Of a stretch of 64,000 nucleotides of DNA, positions 26,281 through 38,900 are shown one piece after another. The stretch comes from Methanomassiliicoccus sp. GTDB lineage: Archaea; Thermoplasmatota; Thermoplasmata; Methanomassiliicoccales; Methanomassiliicoccaceae. The stretch's first letter is position 1. Each line of letters opens with the position of its first letter. The stretch lies in the NCBI GenBank assembly GCA_016109435.1, contig JAEILR010000020.1:124001-188000 (forward strand). The letters are read 5' to 3'. Below the pieces are notes generated by a model. The model did not search any database and was not told the DNA's origin. It saw only the letters and a program-made list of their open reading frames with translations. The position numbers were made by a program, and so were the translations under genes.

Positions 26281-27894
26281 ATGATATCGATCGAGAACGC
26301 TAGATCAACAACCGGAACGAGAACGAGAGTGGAGGACATTAGCCCGGTATCGGGAATGTGCCCGCTTTGCATCGAGGAATGCCCCGCGGTCTGTGAGGTC
26401 GGCAAGTCCGCCTTCCGTGGGAGAGAGGTACTTTATCCCAGCAACGAGTACTTCGGACAGAGCACTGCCGCGTCCAACAAGGATTTCCATCTTGACTGGT
26501 CGCACTTCCAGATCCTGGCAGAGCTGATAGGGGCCTACGGTGTGGAACCGAACCCGGACAAGGCGTTCTTCGAGAACGCCGATGTCACCACCACCGTGGC
26601 CACCCGCTCCAAGAAGCCCATCAGGCTCAAGGTCCCCCTGGTGATCCCCGGTCTGGGGTCCACCGATGTGGCCAAGAGGAACTGGGACGGACTGGCGAAG
26701 GGGTCGGCGATGTCCGGAATCATCGAGACGGTCGGCGAGAACGTCTGCGGCATGGACCATGACTCCACCTATTCGAATGGAAAGGTGGTCAGGTCTCCGG
26801 ACATGGAGTTCAGGATCTCATCGTTCCGCCAGTTGTGGGACGGCAAGTTCGGCGGCATAGCTGTCCAGACCAACGTCGAGGACATAAGGGCCGGCGTGGA
26901 CGAGTACGCCATCTCCAAGCTTGAGGTGGACATCCTCGAACGCAAGTGGGGCCAGGGGGCCAAGGCCATCGGCGGAGAGGTCAGGCTCACGACGCTGGAG
27001 CGGGCCCTCGAGCTGAAGAAGCGGGGCTATCTCGTTCTTCCGGACCCGGAGGATGCCGCGGTCCAGAAGGCGTTCAAGGCCGGAGCCTTCAGAACCTTCG
27101 AGAGGCACAGCAGGGTCGGGTTCCCCGAGCACAAGTCCTTCGTCGAGGACGTTGAGAACCTCAGGAAGATGGGCGCCAAGTATGTGTTCCTGAAGACCGG
27201 CGCGTACCGGCCCGAGGTCGTGGCGTTCACCATGAAGGCCGCCTCCGAGGCCAAGGTCGATATGCTGACCTTCGACGGCGCTGGCGGCGGTACCGGGATG
27301 TCCCCTGTTCCCATGATGAACGAGATGTCCACTCCCACCGTCCACCTCGAGGCCCAGGTGCTGGCATGCGCCAGGATCCTCAAGGCCCAGGGTAGGTTCG
27401 TCCCCGACCTCGTGTTCGCCGGCGGCTACACCAATGAGAGCCAGATCTACAAGTCCATCGCCATGAGCAACCTTGGCGATGGACCTCTAATCAAGGCCAT
27501 CGGCATGGCCCGCGCTCCCATCCTCGCGGTCATGAAGTCGGAGTACTTCGCCCGCCTGGCAGAGACCCACAAGCTGCCCAAGTCGTTCTCCGACCAGTAC
27601 ACCCACGACCCCGCCACCTTCTTCGCCCGGGCCCCGGACTACCAGGCCAGGTACCCCGGTCTGAAGCTGGGGAAGGACATCCCGTGGGGCGCGATCGGTC
27701 TGACCACCTACATGGAGGACCGCATCGGAGAAGGCCTGAAGCAGCTGATGGCCGGTTCCCGGAAGTTCAAGCTGGAGTTCCTGAAGCGGGACGACATAGC
27801 ATCGCTCTCGGAGTACGCCGCCAAGGTCACCGGGATCGAGACCTTCGATCAGATGGCCGACCGGACCATGGCCGGGATCCTCCAGAACTGGTGA
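26281..27894 (+). CDS. FMN-binding glutamate synthase family protein
   Basis: A 537-residue protein matching the central FMN/glutamate-synthase domain of GltB. The N terminus has a cysteine cluster, [18 protein letters not shown] (about 25-42), which may bind iron-sulfur. The catalytic barrel includes [20 protein letters not shown] (about 321-340) and [24 protein letters not shown] (about 376-399). It lacks the glutaminase domain, as in archaeal stand-alone forms, so ammonia donation would need another subunit; whether it makes glutamate or does a related flavin reaction is open. The ATG at 26281 follows GAGGA by about eight bases and begins the conserved part; an ATG at 26185 would add an unsupported AT-rich segment. 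Confidence 0.9.
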   Translation: MISIENARSTTGTRTRVEDISPVSGMCPLCIEECPAVCEVGKSAFRGREVLYPSNEYFGQSTAASNKDFHLDWSHFQILAELIGAYGVEPNPDKAFFENADVTTTVATRSKKPIRLKVPLVIPGLGSTDVAKRNWDGLAKGSAMSGIIETVGENVCGMDHDSTYSNGKVVRSPDMEFRISSFRQLWDGKFGGIAVQTNVEDIRAGVDEYAISKLEVDILERKWGQGAKAIGGEVRLTTLERALELKKRGYLVLPDPEDAAVQKAFKAGAFRTFERHSRVGFPEHKSFVEDVENLRKMGAKYVFLKTGAYRPEVVAFTMKAASEAKVDMLTFDGAGGGTGMSPVPMMNEMSTPTVHLEAQVLACARILKAQGRFVPDLVFAGGYTNESQIYKSIAMSNLGDGPLIKAIGMARAPILAVMKSEYFARLAETHKLPKSFSDQYTHDPATFFARAPDYQARYPGLKLGKDIPWGAIGLTTYMEDRIGEGLKQLMAGSRKFKLEFLKRDDIASLSEYAAKVTGIETFDQMADRTMAGILQNW

Positions 27895-27930
27895 GCCTCC
27901 GGCCCGCCGAGATAAACCCCTTAACGAATC

Positions 27931-27940
27931 ATTTTTTTTA
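27931..27940 (+). terminator. T-run after the glutamate-synthase-like gene
   Basis: Eight consecutive T (27932-27939) lie 37 bases after the stop codon. U-tracts are sufficient for archaeal termination with aCPSF1. Confidence 0.5.
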
Positions 27941-27984
27941 CAACCGGGAGATACCGTTAAATATCCCGGCCAGAGATGGCTTAC

Positions 27985-28091
27985 CCGGAGAGTACGTGGT
28001 AAGGGAGGCTTACCCTCCCGACCACGAGAGGAGGAGAAAACACCGGGGATTGAGGCGTTCCTGCGCCTTCAATCCCCCACTTCGCATTTTT
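27985..28091 (+). ncRNA. Candidate structured RNA with two hairpins
   Basis: A TATA-like GTTAAATAT at 27956-27964 would start transcription near 27985. Hairpin 1 (27996-28025) pairs GTGGT with ACCAC and GGGAGG with CCTCCC. Hairpin 2 (28045-28077) pairs GGGGATTGA with TCAATCCCC and GGCG with CGCC around a TTCCTG loop. Five T follow at 28087-28091. The next coding gene has its own TATA box and appears leaderless, so this is not its leader. GGTAAG (27998-28003) could also pair with CTTACC at either 27980-27985 or 28009-28014. I do not recognise the family. Confidence 0.4.
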
Positions 28092-28142
28092 CATCCGGTC
28101 CCACCTTCAGCTTTAACTAATTCCCGGCCCCATGTGATATCC

Positions 28143-30205
<2,063 letters not shown>

Positions 30206-30209
<4 letters not shown>

Positions 30210-30790
30210 AGCAGGGCCAGGGCCGCGGCCAGGGCCCCTTCCTCGGCCTGCTGCAGGTCGGCCGATGTGCCGATGATGATGACATCGCCGTCGGTGAGGT
30301 CGAACAGGCGGCGGATGGCCCCGGCGATCTCCGGCCGATCGGTGTCCAGATCATAGTCCACCGGGACGGTGAGCTTCTCCCCCTTGACCACGATGGTCGT
30401 CGCCCCGTCGGCGCCGGCCTTGATGGCCTGATCACGCTGTTCCATGCCCGAGCCGATGCGGGAGGCCGCACCCTTGACCTGGACCGCCACCGAACACTGT
30501 CCCAGGGTGATGTCCGGGGCATCCAGCACGTATACCTGCAATGGGAATTGGCCGATGAACTCCTGCCCTTTCTTGCTGATCTTGATCCCGGTCTGCTTGA
30601 TGTCGACCAGGCCCTCCTCGCGAAGGTGATCGAGGATGGTCCTCATGCTCCCCTCGCCCACGCCGATGCGGTCGGCCACCTGCTTGCGTCCCTTCCGCCG
30701 GCCATCGGACAGGACGGATAGAGCCTTGTACACATGATAATCGCCGAACCGGAACAACGGGCCGTACTTCGGCCGATCTATGAGCTTCAC
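30206..30790 (-). CDS. DUF4443 family winged-helix protein
   Basis: A 194-residue protein. The N-terminal winged helix-turn-helix (about 15-80) has [39 protein letters not shown] followed by a wing. The C-terminal domain (about 90-194), with [38 protein letters not shown] and [21 protein letters not shown], looks like the DUF2111-type ligand domain. It is an archaeal family of presumed regulators. It starts three bases after the SAM synthetase stop, so the two are one operon; a role sensing a SAM-linked metabolite is only a guess. Confidence 0.8.
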
Positions 30791-30793
30791 GGC

Positions 30794-32074
30794 TCAGAAT
30801 ACTGCGATATGCCCATAAACAATTTGTTGTGTCAGTCCGCCGATGTCCTCCAGTTCTAGAGCGGTCAGCTCCGCCGCCCGCCCTTTCCACCGTTCGTACG
30901 CGGCATCATCGGCGGCGCACAGCTCCACGCTGGCCATCGCCGGCCTCTCGATAGGGCTGCCGATCTGGGAAAGGAGGCGGACCCGGACCTCGGAGATGTC
31001 AGTGCCCGCCTCGGTCGATATCCGGCAGGCGATGCGGTTGGCCAGGACGTTGTACAGCTTGCCCACGTGGCTGACGGGGTTCTTCCCCGCGGCGGCCTCC
31101 AGGCTCATCGGGCGGTAGGGGGTGATGAGCCCGTTCACGCGGTTCCCCCGGCCGACCGAGCCGTCATCGCCGTTCTCCATGGATAGCCCGGTCACGGTGA
31201 CATAGTGGTCGGTGACGTTGTCGCTCCCACCTACGTCGGCATGGTTTATCACCACCTCGACCTCGTGTTCGGTAAGTCCCGCGGCCTCTTGTTCCAGGAG
31301 GCCGACCATCTGCTCCATCAAGACGCGGTACTCCGCCGCGCTGGAAACGCGGGAGGCGATCATGGCGCAGGCCACGGTGAGCGTGATCCGGTCCCCGTCG
31401 CGGGCGGCCATCACCTTGATGTCCTTCCCCGCCGCGGTGATGCCGTCGCGGGTGCGCATGCCTCCCTCCATGTAGTGCCCTATCTCTCTGACCAGCCGCT
31501 CGGTGGGGGTCAGGGGGGCGAACCCCAGACCGAAGGAGGTGTCGTTGGCCGGGCGGGAGGGATGGGGCCCGGAAAGGCCGGCGTCCCTCTGGTAATTGCG
31601 CAGCAGGTCCTGGCTGCCCTTCCCCGTGCGGCAGTCGATGATGGTGTCGGAGCTGACGTCGAAGCCGGTGTCCCGTACCAGGGCCGGGTCGTGAAAGTTC
31701 TCTTTCAGGTACTCCCTGGCCGCCCTCACCGCGACCTGGCGGACCGGCAGCCTGACCCTGTGGCCGTCCCGGAACACCGCCTCGTCCACCGCCCGGCCCA
31801 GCAGGAGGATGTACGGAGGTTCCAGGACCTCCCCGCCCCCGAACCATACCACCGACTGGCCTCCGGACACCTCGTTCTGGTCGACATTATGGTGGAGGAT
31901 CTCCCCGCCGCACTCCTCCATGTACCGCCTGGACAGGGCTCGGGACACCGCCTCGGCAATGCCGTCGGCGATGCTGTCCGGATGCCCGATCCCCTTGCGC
32001 TCCACCAGCTCCGTTCTCCCGCTGGCTGTGGGAGGCCCGGGCATCCGCTCCACGATGACGTTCCTGTCGCGCAT
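30794..32074 (-). CDS. mat: S-adenosylmethionine synthetase, archaeal type
   Basis: Makes S-adenosylmethionine from methionine and ATP. The archaeal type is recognised by VERKGIGHPDSIADGIAE (about 27-44), HHNVDQNEVSGGQSVVWFGGGE and the later NHADVGGSDNVTDHYVTVTG. The length of 426 residues is slightly above the usual 400-405. The ATG at 32074 is preceded by GGAGGAAGTT with good spacing; an ATG seven codons upstream is less likely. RNase Z lies 26 bases upstream and DUF4443 three bases downstream. Confidence 0.95.
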   Translation of the reverse strand: MRDRNVIVERMPGPPTASGRTELVERKGIGHPDSIADGIAEAVSRALSRRYMEECGGEILHHNVDQNEVSGGQSVVWFGGGEVLEPPYILLLGRAVDEAVFRDGHRVRLPVRQVAVRAAREYLKENFHDPALVRDTGFDVSSDTIIDCRTGKGSQDLLRNYQRDAGLSGPHPSRPANDTSFGLGFAPLTPTERLVREIGHYMEGGMRTRDGITAAGKDIKVMAARDGDRITLTVACAMIASRVSSAAEYRVLMEQMVGLLEQEAAGLTEHEVEVVINHADVGGSDNVTDHYVTVTGLSMENGDDGSVGRGNRVNGLITPYRPMSLEAAAGKNPVSHVGKLYNVLANRIACRISTEAGTDISEVRVRLLSQIGSPIERPAMASVELCAADDAAYERWKGRAAELTALELEDIGGLTQQIVYGHIAVF

Positions 32075-32100
32075 AACTTCCTCCCTTCGGAGCACCGGGC

Positions 32101-33027
32101 CTATAATCCTTCCATCTCGTCCTTCGGGAACGGCACCGGGATGGTCATCAGGTCATACGCCGCGACCACGCGGGGGAAGACTTCCCTGGCCTCGGTCTCC
32201 AGCACCGAGGCGTTCTCGTAGCGGCTGGAGATGTGCGTAAGGACGAGAAGCCCGACCTTGGCGGCCCTGGCCACCTGCCCGGCCTCCAGGGCGGTGGAGT
32301 GCCCGTAGCTCCTCGCCCCCTCGATGAGGCTCGCGTCCAGAGTGGCCTCGTGCACCAGCACCGAGGCCCCCGCCGCCGCTTCGGTGAGACGGGCGTTGGG
32401 CCGGGTGTCCCCGGAGATGACCACTTTGCGGCCCTTCCGGGGAGAGCCCATGACCATCGTCGGCTCGATTATCAGCTCCCCGATCCTGACCTCCCGGCCA
32501 GCCTGCAGCTCCCCGAAGAGCGGCCCCGGGGGGACCCCCAGCTCCTTGGCCCGGTCGGCCTTGAACCTGCCCCTGCGCTCCCTCTCCTCGATGACGAACG
32601 ACAGCGCGGGAACAGTATGTTCGACCTCCAGCGCGGTGACGCGGAGCGCCCCGACGTCCGCCCCGTCCCCGTCGGTCATCTCCCCGGCGGTGATGTCGAA
32701 GCCCAGGGTGAAGTGGCCGAGGGAGATCAGATCCTTGGCCAGGTCGATCATGCCCGGGGGGCCGAAGATCGCCAGGGGCGCCTTCCTCCCGGAGAAGTTC
32801 ATCGACTGGATGAGGCCTGGCAACCCAAGGAAGTGATCACCATGGAAGTGGGTGATGAAGATGGCCGCCACCTTCATGAAGGAGACCGTGGAGAGCATGA
32901 ACTGCCGCTGGGTGCCCTCCCCGCAATCGAACAACAATACCTCCCCGCCGAACTGGAGGGCGATGGCGCTCACCCCCCGGGAGGGCGATGGCATGCCTCC
33001 CCCGGTGCCGAGGAAGGTCAATTGCAT
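32101..33027 (-). CDS. rnz: Ribonuclease Z (tRNA 3' endonuclease)
   Basis: Removes 3' trailers from tRNA precursors. It is a 308-residue metallo-beta-lactamase enzyme with the zinc motif THFHGDHFLG (H60, H62, D64, H65), the DCGEGTQRQ motif (about 34-42), and later ISGDTRPN and LVHEATLD. The short archaeal/bacterial tRNase Z length fits. The ATG at 33027 (MQLTFLGTGG) is the standard N terminus; the open frame upstream is spurious. Its product would be needed for tRNA-Leu and tRNA-Arg in this window. It heads the SAM synthetase operon or shares it with the 64-residue gene upstream. Confidence 0.95.
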   Translation of the reverse strand: MQLTFLGTGGGMPSPSRGVSAIALQFGGEVLLFDCGEGTQRQFMLSTVSFMKVAAIFITHFHGDHFLGLPGLIQSMNFSGRKAPLAIFGPPGMIDLAKDLISLGHFTLGFDITAGEMTDGDGADVGALRVTALEVEHTVPALSFVIEERERRGRFKADRAKELGVPPGPLFGELQAGREVRIGELIIEPTMVMGSPRKGRKVVISGDTRPNARLTEAAAGASVLVHEATLDASLIEGARSYGHSTALEAGQVARAAKVGLLVLTHISSRYENASVLETEAREVFPRVVAAYDLMTIPVPFPKDEMEGL

Positions 33028-33097
33028 GTCCCTGCTCACCTGCCAGCCTCCATCGGTCCGCCCTCCGGCCACGGGACGGCGCAAGTCGCCGGGAGGG

Positions 33098-33292
33098 TCA
33101 CCGCCCCAGGTTCTCCAGCTTGCGCTCGTCCTTGGTGACCTTCTTGTACTGCTTGTTATGCTCCTTGCACAGCTGCATCCGCTTGTTCTTCTCGTCCGCT
33201 GCCTTAAGGCCCGCCTTCTCCACCGCTTCCCGGGAGTATGACTTGACCGCCGGCTCGCTGCAACCGGCCACACCGCACTTGTCCTCGGCCAT
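33098..33292 (-). CDS. Small Cys/His protein, 64 residues
   Basis: A very basic, small protein with CGVAGCSEP near the N terminus (C6, C11) and LCKEHNKQYKK (C42, H45) later, so a C-x4-C...C-x2-H metal site is likely. The rest is Lys/Arg-rich, consistent with nucleic-acid binding. It is encoded 70 bases upstream of RNase Z in the same direction. The ATG at 33292 starts the conserved-looking portion (MAEDKCG); earlier in-frame ATGs would add a hydrophobic, unlikely N terminus. Confidence 0.7.
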   Translation of the reverse strand: MAEDKCGVAGCSEPAVKSYSREAVEKAGLKAADEKNKRMQLCKEHNKQYKKVTKDERKLENLGR

Positions 33293-33385
33293 GGTCCCCA
33301 ATCCGAACGAACTGCTAAAAAGGTTTTCCAGTGGCTCCATCGGCATCATTATCTCCATGAGGCTTAGATTATTATTAAAGAGAAC

Positions 33386-33805
33386 ATGACGGAATTCAAG
33401 AAGATCTTGTTGGCCATCGACGGCTCCGAGGGCTCGTACAAGGCTGCCAGCTTTGCCGCCGATCTCGCCGCCCGGCTGGGAGCCAAGGTCACCCTGCTCT
33501 ATGTGGCCTCGGACAAGGATACCGACGGCTTCATCGCCAAGCCCACCTACGTCACCGGGGAGAACGTTCTGATCGCCCACAGGTTCGACCGGGCCAAGAA
33601 GTACCTTGAAGAGGTGGGGGCGTCCTACGATACCCTTCTGGAGCTGGGTGACCCGGCGGACATGATCGTGACCATCGGGGACAAGGGGTATGACGCGATC
33701 GTCGTAGGCAGCCGCGGGCTGAGCGGCCTCAGGGAGCTGGTCCTGGGATCGGTGTCCCAAAAGGTGGTGCAGACCTCCAGGATACCGGTGCTGGTCGTGC
33801 CCTAA
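33386..33805 (+). CDS. Universal stress protein (UspA family)
   Basis: A 139-residue USP with the alpha/beta nucleotide-binding fold. It starts KKILLAIDGSEGS (about 5-17) and has the ATP-binding signature GSRG-x9-GS near residues 109-123, followed by SRIPVLVVP. The signature suggests that it binds ATP. AT-rich ATTATTATTAAAG precedes the ATG. Rpe starts 33 bases downstream and may be on the same transcript. Confidence 0.93.
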   Translation: MTEFKKILLAIDGSEGSYKAASFAADLAARLGAKVTLLYVASDKDTDGFIAKPTYVTGENVLIAHRFDRAKKYLEEVGASYDTLLELGDPADMIVTIGDKGYDAIVVGSRGLSGLRELVLGSVSQKVVQTSRIPVLVVP

Positions 33806-33838
33806 ATCTTAAGTGGGGGCAGAACCTTCGTCGGCGGG

Positions 33839-34504
33839 ATGATCAAGATAGCTCCGTCCATCCTATCCGCCGACTTCGGCCGCCTCGGTGATGAAGTTCG
33901 CCGGCTCGAGAAGGAGAGCGCCGACTGGGTCCACGTGGACGTGATGGACGGGGTGTTCGTCCCCAACATCACCATCGGCCCCGGGGTCATCAGCGCCATC
34001 CGACCGTACACCACCCTCCCCTTCGACGTCCACCTCATGATCGTCGAACCAGGAAGGTATATCGAGCAGTTCGCCGAGGCCGGGGCGGACTACATCACCG
34101 TGCATGTGGAGGCCACGGACGACATCCGGGACACCATCGCCAAGGTCCATTCCCTGGGCAAGAAGGCCGGCCTGTCGCTGAACCCGGAGACCCCGTTCGA
34201 GGACCTGCTGCCCTACCTCGACGATATCGACCTCCTGCTCATCATGACCGTCCATCCGGGGTTCGGAGGCCAATCCTTCATGTCCGAGTGCGTTTCCAAG
34301 ATCGCCCAGGCCAGGGAGTATTTTGATTCCACCGGTTCGGACGCCGAGATCGAGGTGGACGGCGGGATCAACCGGCGGACCGCCAAGGTGTGCGTGGAGG
34401 CTGGCGCTACCGTGCTGGCCGCTGGCAGCTCGCTCTTCAAGGCCGCCAGCATGGAGGGGGAGATAGAGGAATGGAGGAAGTTCACGTTCCCAGGCGATGG
34501 GTGA
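33839..34504 (+). CDS. rpe: Ribulose-phosphate 3-epimerase
   Basis: Interconverts ribulose 5-phosphate and xylulose 5-phosphate. This 221-residue TIM barrel has all family marks: IAPSILSADFGRL (about 4-16), VHVDVMDGVFVPNITIGP (metal-binding His/Asp, about 31-48), DVHLMIVEP, MTVHPGFGGQSF (about 136-147) and EVDGGINRRTA (about 179-189). It lies between a universal stress protein and a small membrane protein. In archaea lacking the oxidative pentose phosphate pathway it serves ribose synthesis. Confidence 0.96.
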   Translation: MIKIAPSILSADFGRLGDEVRRLEKESADWVHVDVMDGVFVPNITIGPGVISAIRPYTTLPFDVHLMIVEPGRYIEQFAEAGADYITVHVEATDDIRDTIAKVHSLGKKAGLSLNPETPFEDLLPYLDDIDLLLIMTVHPGFGGQSFMSECVSKIAQAREYFDSTGSDAEIEVDGGINRRTAKVCVEAGATVLAAGSSLFKAASMEGEIEEWRKFTFPGDG

Positions 34505-34550
34505 GCTCGGAAAGGTTCTTAAACGGGCCATATCATCCCCTCATGTTCCC

Positions 34551-34727
34551 ATGAACTTCGATTTCATCGGCAAGAGATGGTTCCTGCTGTTCATCACCAT
34601 AGTGCTCCCGCTCCTCCTGGTGGTCCTGCTCCTGCTGCTAAGCGCCAACATCTGCTGGATCATGGTGCTGTTGGTCTGGTTAGGCCTGGGCCTGATGATG
34701 TTCTACCTGCCCAAGGCCCAGAAGTAG
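34551..34727 (+). CDS. Small two-helix membrane protein, 58 residues
   Basis: Two adjoining hydrophobic stretches, LLFITIVLPLLLVVLLLLL (about 11-29) and WIMVLLVWLGLGLMMFYL (about 35-52), with a lysine-rich C-terminal end. The ATG at 34551 is chosen: TTCTTAAAC at 34516-34524 would act as a TATA box and start transcription about at this codon. An upstream ATG at 34497 would overlap rpe and put charged residues before the first helix. Function unknown. Confidence 0.65.
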   Translation: MNFDFIGKRWFLLFITIVLPLLLVVLLLLLSANICWIMVLLVWLGLGLMMFYLPKAQK

Positions 34728-34769
34728 CGCGGGCAAACCTTATTACCCCGGCCCCCGTTCTTTTTTCCG

Positions 34770-35813
34770 ATGGGAGTCAACCTGTCGGACATCGTACCGG
34801 TGGAGCGTAAGGAGCTGGAGGACCTCTCCGGTCAGACCCTGGCCATCGACGCTTACAATGCCATATATCAGTTCTTGTCGATAATACGCGGACCGGACGG
34901 GACGCCTCTCAAGGATTCCCGGGGCCGGGTCACCTCGCACCTGACCGGGCTCCTCTACCGCAACGTCAACCTCCTGGAGGCGGGCATCCGTCCGGCCTAC
35001 GTCTTTGACGGGCACCCCCACGTCATGAAGGCCCAGACCCTGGCGGAGCGGTCGGAACGGAGGTCCAAGGCCCACGAGGAATGGAAGGAAGCGGTGTCGG
35101 AAGGGGACATCGAGCGGGCGCGGAGCAAGGCCACCCAGTCGGCGCGTATCAGCAACGACATCGTCGGAACATCGCGCATCCTGCTTACCTACATGGGCAT
35201 CCCGGTGGTGCAAGCGCCCGAGGAAGGGGAGGCCCAGGCCGCGTACATGGCTTCCCGGGGAGACGTGTGGGCGGCGTCCTCGCAGGACTATGACTCCCTT
35301 CTTTTCGGGGCGCCAAAGCTGGTCCGCAACCTTAACATCAGCGGCCGGAGGAAGATGCCCGGCAGCAAGGAGTACCGCGACATCTCCATCGAGGTGGTGG
35401 AGCTTCCCAAGGTCCTGGAGGCCAACGGGCTGAGGGACCGGGAACAGCTCATCGACCTGTGCATCCTCATGGGCACCGATTACAACCGGGGCATCAGAGG
35501 CATAGGGCCGAAGAAGGGACTGAAGCTCATCCGGGAGCAGGGCACCCTCAAGAGCGCGCTGGAAGCGATCAACGGGGACATCCCCGACGTCGAGGTGGTG
35601 AAGGAGATCTTCCTGCGCGCCGAGCACATCGATGAGTACAAGCTGGAATGGGCGACCCCCCAGAGGGACCGAATCATCGAGTTCATGTGCGGGGAGCACG
35701 AATTCTCGGAGGCGAGGGTCGCGGCGGCCCTGGACCGCCTCGAGAAGAAGAGGCCGGCCAAGAAGGCGGAGGTCCTGCCCAGTTCCCAAGCGAGCCTCGA
35801 CCGGTGGGGCTAG
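34770..35813 (+). CDS. fen: Flap endonuclease 1
   Basis: Structure-specific 5' nuclease that removes RNA primers and flaps in lagging-strand synthesis and repair. The 347-residue protein has the N-terminal GVNLSDI start, LAIDAYNA (D27), YVFDGHP, the EEGEAQAAYM acidic pair (about 151-160), DYDSLLFG and MGTDYN (about 235). The C-terminal QASLDRWG is a PIP-like box for PCNA, ending in Gly where many relatives have Phe. TTATTA at about 34741 is a probable TATA element. Confidence 0.96.
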   Translation: MGVNLSDIVPVERKELEDLSGQTLAIDAYNAIYQFLSIIRGPDGTPLKDSRGRVTSHLTGLLYRNVNLLEAGIRPAYVFDGHPHVMKAQTLAERSERRSKAHEEWKEAVSEGDIERARSKATQSARISNDIVGTSRILLTYMGIPVVQAPEEGEAQAAYMASRGDVWAASSQDYDSLLFGAPKLVRNLNISGRRKMPGSKEYRDISIEVVELPKVLEANGLRDREQLIDLCILMGTDYNRGIRGIGPKKGLKLIREQGTLKSALEAINGDIPDVEVVKEIFLRAEHIDEYKLEWATPQRDRIIEFMCGEHEFSEARVAAALDRLEKKRPAKKAEVLPSSQASLDRWG

Positions 35814-35912
35814 GACCGTTCTGCCATATTGGAATTGTGGTTATCCAGCATACCTTCGCATACCATCACTGTTAAGAAGGGTAAGGGCTTTACACGGTCG
35901 AAAGGGACTGCG

Positions 35913-38900
35913 ATGATAAAGCAGGTTCAAGCGAATTATAATCCCCCCGACCTCGAGAAGCGGGTGCAGAAGTTCTGGAACGATACCGACGCCTACAAGA
36001 AGATGAAGGCGTTCCGCGCTAGCGGGGCGGACTTTTACTTCGTGGACGGTCCGCCGTACACCACCGGCTACATTCACCTGGGCACCGCCCTGAACAAGAC
36101 CATCAAGGATACGGTGGTCCGGTACAAGCGGATGCAGCGGTTCAACGTGCGCGATCAGCCGGGCTACGACATGCACGGCCTCCCCATAGAGGTCAAGGTC
36201 GAGCAGGCCATCGGCATCAAGAGCAAGAAGGACATCGAGAGCTACGGGATGGAGAGGTTCGTCAACACCTGCAAGGAGTTCGCCCTTAACTTCCAGAGCA
36301 AGATGACCGAGCAGTTCAAGGAGCTGGGAGTATGGATGGACTGGGAGCGCCCATATATGACCATCGCCCCCGAGTACATCGAGGCGGCATGGTGGACCCT
36401 CAAGAGGGCCCACGAGAAGGACCTGCTGGTCTCGGCCAACCGGGTCATCTCCTGGTGCCCGCGCTGCGAAACGGCGCTGGCTGAAGCAGAGATCGAATAC
36501 TCGGAGGTCAAGGACCCCTCCATCTATGTCAAGTTCCCGTTGAAGGGAGAGACCGGGGTCTCGCTGCTCATATGGACGACGACGCCGTGGACGCTGCCGG
36601 CCAACATGGCGGTGGCCGCCCACCCCGACTTCCGATACGCCATGGTCAGGTACGTTAAGGGAGGGAACTCCGACACCGTGGTGGTCCTTGAATCGCTGAT
36701 AGACCAGATCGGTCAGCTCGAAGGCTGGGAGGAGTACGAGGTCATCAGGCTCATCGAGGGCGACGATCTGGTGGGCATGGAGTACGTGCCCCCGCTGCTG
36801 GACGAGGTGGAATCGCAGCGCGGCATGCAGGGGAAGTGGGTCCACAAGGTCATACCCTCCAAGACCGTGGAGGCGGACATGACCGGCCTGGTGCACATCG
36901 CCCCCGGCCACGGCCCCGAGGACTTCGAGCTGGGCAGGGAGTTCGGCCTGGAGCCGTACTGTCCGGTGGACGAGGGTGGGCGGTTCACCCCCGACGTCGG
37001 CCAGAGATACCGGGGGATGCACGTCAAGAAGGCCAACCCCCAGATCATGCAGGACCTGACGGACAAGGGCCTGATGTTCCATCAGGGGACCGTCGAACAC
37101 CGGTACGGCCACTGCTGGAGGTGCAACTCCGGGATCCTTTTCCGCAACACCAACCAATGGTATCTCCGGATCACCCAGGTCAAGGACCTCATGCTCGACG
37201 AGATCGCCAAGGTGCGGTGGACGCCGGAGTGGGCCGGCTCGTCCCGGGAATACGACTGGACGATGAACGCCCGGGACTGGTGCATCTCTCGCCAGCGGTA
37301 TTGGGGCATCCCCCTGCCAGTATGGACCTGCGAGAGCGGGCACATGAAGGTGGTCGGTTCGACCGATGAGCTGAAGGCCGGGGAGGGCTACAAGGAAGGA
37401 ATGGACCTCCACCGCCCGTGGATCGACGGGGTCACCTTCACCTGCGAGAAGTGCGGCCAGAAGATGAAGAGGGTAGGGGACGTTCTGGACGTGTGGTTCG
37501 ATGCCGGGGTGTGCTCGTGGGCCCAATTGGGCTACCCCCGGGAGAAGAAGGAGTTCGACCGGTGGTGGCCGGCCAGGTTCATCACCGAAGCTCACGATCA
37601 GACCCGCGGCTGGTTCTATTCCCAGCTCGGCTCCTCGGTGATCTCCTTCGGCCACGCGCCGTACGACAACGTGCTGATGCACGGATGGATGCTCGACCCC
37701 CAGGGGCAGCCGATGTCCAAGAGCAAGGGTAACGTCATCGAGCCGGTCAAGGTCATCTCCGAGTTCGGGGCCGACGCCATGAGGTTCTACTTCATGCGGG
37801 TGTCCGCTCCTTGGGAGGACATCTCGTTCCAGCACGAGGGGGTGAAGAACGCCCGCAAGATGCTCAACATCCTGTGGAACGTGGTGAACTTCGCCTCCAC
37901 CTACATGTCCATCGACAAGTTCGAACGGCTGACCGTCGATCCCCAGGCGGTGCGCTCCGCCCTCCGGCCGGAGGATCGCTGGCTCATGTCCCGCAGCGAG
38001 AAGCTCAAGCTCGAGGTCACCAAGGACCTGGAGTCCTACGACCTGCACAAGGCCTGCAGGGCGCTGGAGGAGTTCATCTTAGAGGATATGTCCCGGTGGT
38101 ACGTTAGGTTGATCCGTGACCGCATGTGGACCGAGTCCACGGACATGGACAAGGTCGCCGCGTACGTGACCCTGTACGATGCCCTCATGTCATCGGTGAA
38201 GCTGCTGGCCCCGTTCTGTCCGCACATCACCGAGGAGATCTACCAGGCCCTCGACGGTTCTCTGGGATCGGTCCACATGACCGACTGGCCGGCCGCCGAC
38301 ATCTCCCTGATCGACGACACATTGGAAGCGTCCATGGCCACGATGCAGGAGCTGGTGGAGGAGATCACCAAGGAGCGCCAAAAGAAGAACGTGAAGCTCC
38401 GCTGGCCGCTGAAGCGCATCGTCATCCAGCCCCGGAGCAAGGAAACCCTGGACCTCCTCCGGCCGATGGAAGAGGTCCTGCTGTCCCAGGCCAACGTGAA
38501 GATCGTGGAGTACGTTCCTCCCGGACAAACGTGGCACGAACTGGAGCTGGAGGTCGTTCCGAACCCCAACGCCATAGGGAAGGTCTACCGGCAGTGGTCG
38601 GCCAAGATCGCGGTGATGCTGAAAAGCCGCCCCGCGGCGAAGGTTAAGGAGGCCATCGAGAACGGGGAATGCTCACTGGGCATCGAGGGCCAAATGGTGA
38701 GGATCGAACCTTCGATGGTGTCGTTCAGCACCACCCTGCCCGAGGACGTGGTGGATGTCGAGTTCGCCGACGGCGAGCTGTTCATCGACTTCAACATCAC
38801 CCCCGAGATAGAGGCCGAAGGCTACACCCGCGAACTGATCCGCCGCATCCAGCAGATGCGCAAGGACATGAAACTGGACGTGGAGGAGTTCGTCAGAGTG

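Noticed and set aside
35841-38048. Long minus-strand open frame opposite ileS
   Set aside because: It is the complement of the IleRS catalytic core, has skewed composition and no recognisable motif.
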